Part shown: in pieces, positions 4,145 to 5,948 of the stretch
Position numbering within the stretch: the first letter of the stretch is position 1
Layout of the letters: the number at the start of each line of letters is the position of its first letter
Assembly: GCA_937900045.1 (NCBI GenBank)
Contig: CALCEB010000233.1
Location: 1-5,948 of the forward strand
Reading direction: 5' to 3'
Length of the DNA stretch: 5,948 nucleotides
DNA from: an uncultured Acidobacteriota bacterium
Lineage (GTDB): Bacteria > Acidobacteriota > Terriglobia > UBA7540
Notes under the pieces: model-generated
What the model saw: only the letters and a program-made list of their open reading frames with translations
The model's database searches: none
Told to the model about the DNA's origin: nothing
Program-made: the position numbers and the translations under genes

Positions 4145-5593
4145 TCACTTCACAAATTTGCCATGCCCGCCGTGGGCCCAGGGATCATAAGTGAGCGCGA
4201 AATCGATTCTCTCCTTCAAGGGCGGATGGCTGAACAGCCAGAACTTGATGAGCGGGCTGGGGTTTGGATCCGCCAAGTCAATCTCTCCCAGAATCTGGAA
4301 GGAGCGGGCCGCCACCTGGGACTCGTCCGGCACAAGTCCATGCACCACTTCCAGGCCATATTGATCGGCTTGATGCTCCTGATAGCGGCTGAAACCGTTG
4401 ATGGCAGGAGAAGCCAGAAACATGAAGACGGAAACAATTAACAGAAGCGCGGGAAGCGAGGCCAAATCCTCCACACCCCGGATTTTCCAGTCCGGCCCCC
4501 AACGTCCCACCGCCCCATAGAGCGCGTGATAACCCGCCAGGAGTAACACGAAGAGAAGCCCAGCCGTGAAAAGAATCCCCTTCCAGATGTGGCCCAGGAC
4601 ATAGTGCCCGGTCTCATGCCCGAAAACGAAAAGCGTCTCGGGAACCGTCATTTTTGAAATCGTAGTGTCCCACACCACCACGCGCTTCGAGGTCCCGATG
4701 CCGGTGACGTAGGCATCCACCGATTTCAGCTTGGAGCTGGCGTTCATCTCAAACATGCGGCTGGGTGGAATGTCCAGACCGGCCCGATTGAGCACTCTCT
4801 CCATTTGCGCCACCAATTGCGGCTGAGTTTTTTCGAGCGGCGTGAACTTGTAGAATAGCGGATCAATCACCAGCGGGCTGATAAAAAGCAGGAAGATGAT
4901 GATGGGAATCGAAACCAGCCAAAAATAGAACCACCAGCGCCGGGGACTGCGGCGGATGATGGCGTACAAGATCCAGACCAGAAAAACCCCCAGGACAATC
5001 CCCAAGCCTTGGCCCTTGGCCCAATCCCCCAGCCAGGACGCCCAGCCCTGAATGGATTGCTGGTATTTCAGTTCGAGCCAATGCCCGTAAATGTCCGTAG
5101 GCAGTCCCAAAATGGCCAGTGCTATAACCAAGAGCGGAGTATAGATGAGAGCTTGAAGAAAACCATTTCGGCCGCCGCCGCCTTCAGCCCAGTTACGGAA
5201 TTTCGGTCCTAATTTCCACCTCAGCGTCAGCAGCAGAATTAACAAACCCCAGGCGAAGCTGATGAAATAAAGCCGGTAGCCCGCGCGCGAATAGGCAACC
5301 GCCTGCCGGTATTTGTCAGGCGAGAGGTGATAGCCGGTGATAGTGTTCTGGGCGCTGGGCGAAGCGGGAGGCGTTGCAACTGGGGCGGATTGCGCTGGTC
5401 CTGATGAGGCGTTGCTGGACTGGGGCGAAGCGCCGGCCTGAGCAGCCCCTGCCGGGGCAGCCAGGATAGCTAGCAAGAGGAACGCCAAGCAAGTCAAGGC
5501 CAACCAGCGGGCAATCCATCGAGATTGAGCCGAAGGAAACCGAAAAAAACTCCTCTTAGACGCCAAACAAAAGCCAATCCACTCTGTGCCCAT
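4145..5593 (-). CDS. M48-family membrane zinc metalloprotease, Ste24/CaaX protease 1-like
   Basis: This 482-residue integral membrane endopeptidase has the M48 motif HETGH at 326-330 (zinc ligands H326 and H330, catalytic E327). The third ligand is E406 in NGFSRYQEHQAD, with D410 conserved. SHPPLKERI (455-463) is the usual C-terminal signature. Seven hydrophobic segments (about 28-50, 106-123, 146-164, 196-213, 219-247, 338-356, 376-397) agree with the seven-helix Ste24 barrel. Between the first segment and the second lies a Pro/Ala/Ser/Gln-rich linker (51-83). Eukaryotic Ste24 trims prenylated CaaX proteins and clears blocked translocons. Bacterial members are more likely to serve membrane protein quality control, which is inference here. 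The start was set at ATG 5591-5593 because a GGGAGG site and a good promoter lie directly upstream. A TTG start at 5701 would place the promoter inside the gene. It is probably transcribed alone. Confidence 0.95.
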   Translation of the reverse strand: MGTEWIGFCLASKRSFFRFPSAQSRWIARWLALTCLAFLLLAILAAPAGAAQAGASPQSSNASSGPAQSAPVATPPASPSAQNTITGYHLSPDKYRQAVAYSRAGYRLYFISFAWGLLILLLTLRWKLGPKFRNWAEGGGGRNGFLQALIYTPLLVIALAILGLPTDIYGHWLELKYQQSIQGWASWLGDWAKGQGLGIVLGVFLVWILYAIIRRSPRRWWFYFWLVSIPIIIFLLFISPLVIDPLFYKFTPLEKTQPQLVAQMERVLNRAGLDIPPSRMFEMNASSKLKSVDAYVTGIGTSKRVVVWDTTISKMTVPETLFVFGHETGHYVLGHIWKGILFTAGLLFVLLLAGYHALYGAVGRWGPDWKIRGVEDLASLPALLLIVSVFMFLASPAINGFSRYQEHQADQYGLEVVHGLVPDESQVAARSFQILGEIDLADPNPSPLIKFWLFSHPPLKERIDFALTYDPWAHGGHGKFVK

Positions 5594-5598
5594 AACCG

Positions 5599-5604
5599 CC
5601 TCCC
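5599..5604 (-). promoter_or_regulatory. Ribosome-binding site of the protease gene
   Basis: The minus strand reads GGGAGG, five bases before ATG 5593. With the promoter at 5618-5646 the leader would be only about 18 bases. This fixes the start and excludes longer in-frame starts. Confidence 0.75.
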
Positions 5605-5617
5605 AATATTGCACCGC

Positions 5618-5646
5618 AGTATGATGGTATGGCGCTACAGAGTCAA
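5618..5646 (-). promoter_or_regulatory. Sigma-70 promoter of the protease gene
   Basis: On the minus strand TTGACT (5646-5641) and CATACT (5623-5618) are separated by exactly 17 bases, matching five of six and four of six consensus positions. The predicted start of transcription is near 5611. This is the best promoter in the window. Confidence 0.65.
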
Positions 5647-5664
5647 GCGCACGGAGGCACGTAG

Positions 5665-5692
5665 CCATGACGAGCGCCTTGCCTCGTCGTGG
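5665..5692. repeat. Hairpin with arms CCATGACGAG / CTCGTCGTGG
   Basis: The arms are 5665-5674 and 5683-5692 with an eight-base loop. Nine pairs are Watson-Crick and one is T-G. The right arm is repeated exactly at 5851-5860. The hairpin sits upstream of the protease -35 box. Confidence 0.55.
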
Positions 5693-5833
5693 GCGTTTCA
5701 AATGGTGATATTATTTCCGCCAGGTCTCGCGTCCTGCGATGAGGACGTGGCGACCGCAACCTCTTCGTAACGGCCAATGTTCAACGGGAGCTTCCACCCT
5801 TGGCAGCGGCCGGGCCTGAACCCTGAGGAGGGC

Positions 5834-5860
5834 CCACGAGGAGAAAAACGCTCGTCGTGG
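5834..5860. repeat. Hairpin with arms CCACGAGGAG / CTCGTCGTGG
   Basis: CCACGA (5834-5839) pairs with TCGTGG (5855-5860), and GAG (5841-5843) with CTC (5851-5853). A G-G mismatch lies between them, and the loop is AAAAACG. The left arm differs from the hairpin at 5665 by two bases and the right arm is identical. Confidence 0.55.
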
Positions 5861-5948
5861 CTGCCCGCTCTGGTTGATGGTGCGTGTCTGATGAGGCTGC
5901 GGCCTTTGACCCGGAAACCGGCGAAAAGCCGCAGACTTCCTGGAAAAC

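Larger units (their letters stand above)
5647..5948. other. Gene-free right end with repeated hairpins
   Basis: I find no supported gene here. Short frames run to the edge on both strands, for example from ATG 5777 on plus, but they lack ribosome-binding sites and any recognisable protein pattern. The stretch holds hairpins at 5665-5692, 5730-5747, 5834-5860 and 5897-5934. Two of them share the identical right arm CTCGTCGTGG. It may be regulatory DNA for the protease, or part of an RNA or gene continuing past the edge. Confidence 0.45.

Noticed and set aside
5594..5701. Longer protease starting at TTG 5701
   Set aside because: A 17-base-spaced promoter and the GGGAGG site lie inside this extension, and the added residues resemble nothing in the family.
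5888..5927. Hammerhead ribozyme core (CTGATGA ... GAAA)
   Set aside because: CTGATGA (5888-5894) and nearby GAAA are present, but no stem II closes correctly between them and no matching stem I or cleavage-site strand is found in the window.
5777..5948. Open frame from ATG 5777 to the right edge on plus
   Set aside because: No ribosome-binding site, Arg/Pro-rich, no domain, and minus-strand frames are open over the same bases as well.

Overview
The window looks like a piece of an acidobacterial (Acidobacteriota, Terriglobia-like) chromosome. Three things suggest this: moderate-to-high GC, an Ig-like secreted-protein tail with an internal membrane segment (1-216) of a kind I associate with that phylum, and an M48/Ste24-type protease that closely resembles the acidobacterial form as I remember it. 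The assignment rests on family resemblance, not on a marker gene.

Layout. The left edge (1-216, +) holds the end of a secreted Ig-like repeat protein. A gene-free stretch of about 320 bases follows, with several small hairpins and a terminator-like hairpin plus seven T (479-506). It ends in the leader of a secreted, methionine-rich beta-type protein (538-1203, +). A possible sigma-70 promoter (1266-1294) then precedes two co-directional unknown genes. The first (1390-2112) is a 240-residue protein resembling the PsbP/Mog1-like fold. The second (2206-2610) is a 134-residue protein with helices and an uncharged C-terminal tail. A glyoxalase-II-like metallo-beta-lactamase-fold hydrolase (2724-3362, +) comes next. 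It faces two minus-strand genes: an isochorismatase-fold hydrolase of the ISOC1/2 type (3386-3958) and a seven-helix M48/Ste24-like membrane metalloprotease (4145-5593). A 109-bp nested palindrome centred on 4067 lies between those two. The last 300 bases upstream of the protease promoter hold no supported gene but carry repeated hairpins.

How the genes relate. The MBL hydrolase, isochorismatase-like enzyme and protease look like independent housekeeping or accessory genes. The pair at 1390-2610 is the best candidate for something undescribed. The first protein ends, and the second begins, with the same 17-residue glycine-rich motif (GDINGTGIVLGSHNATT and GNVSGTGIVFGSNNQTT, 11 identities). 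The motif resembles the RHIM and bacterial amyloid-signalling motifs that link a sensor or adaptor to a membrane-active effector encoded next door. This is a hypothesis from pattern recognition only.

Regulatory signals are the clearest non-coding content: a good TTGACT-17-CATACT promoter that fixes the protease start, a perfect TATAAT at the edge of the palindrome in front of the isochorismatase gene, and a possible attenuator leader before the gene at 538.
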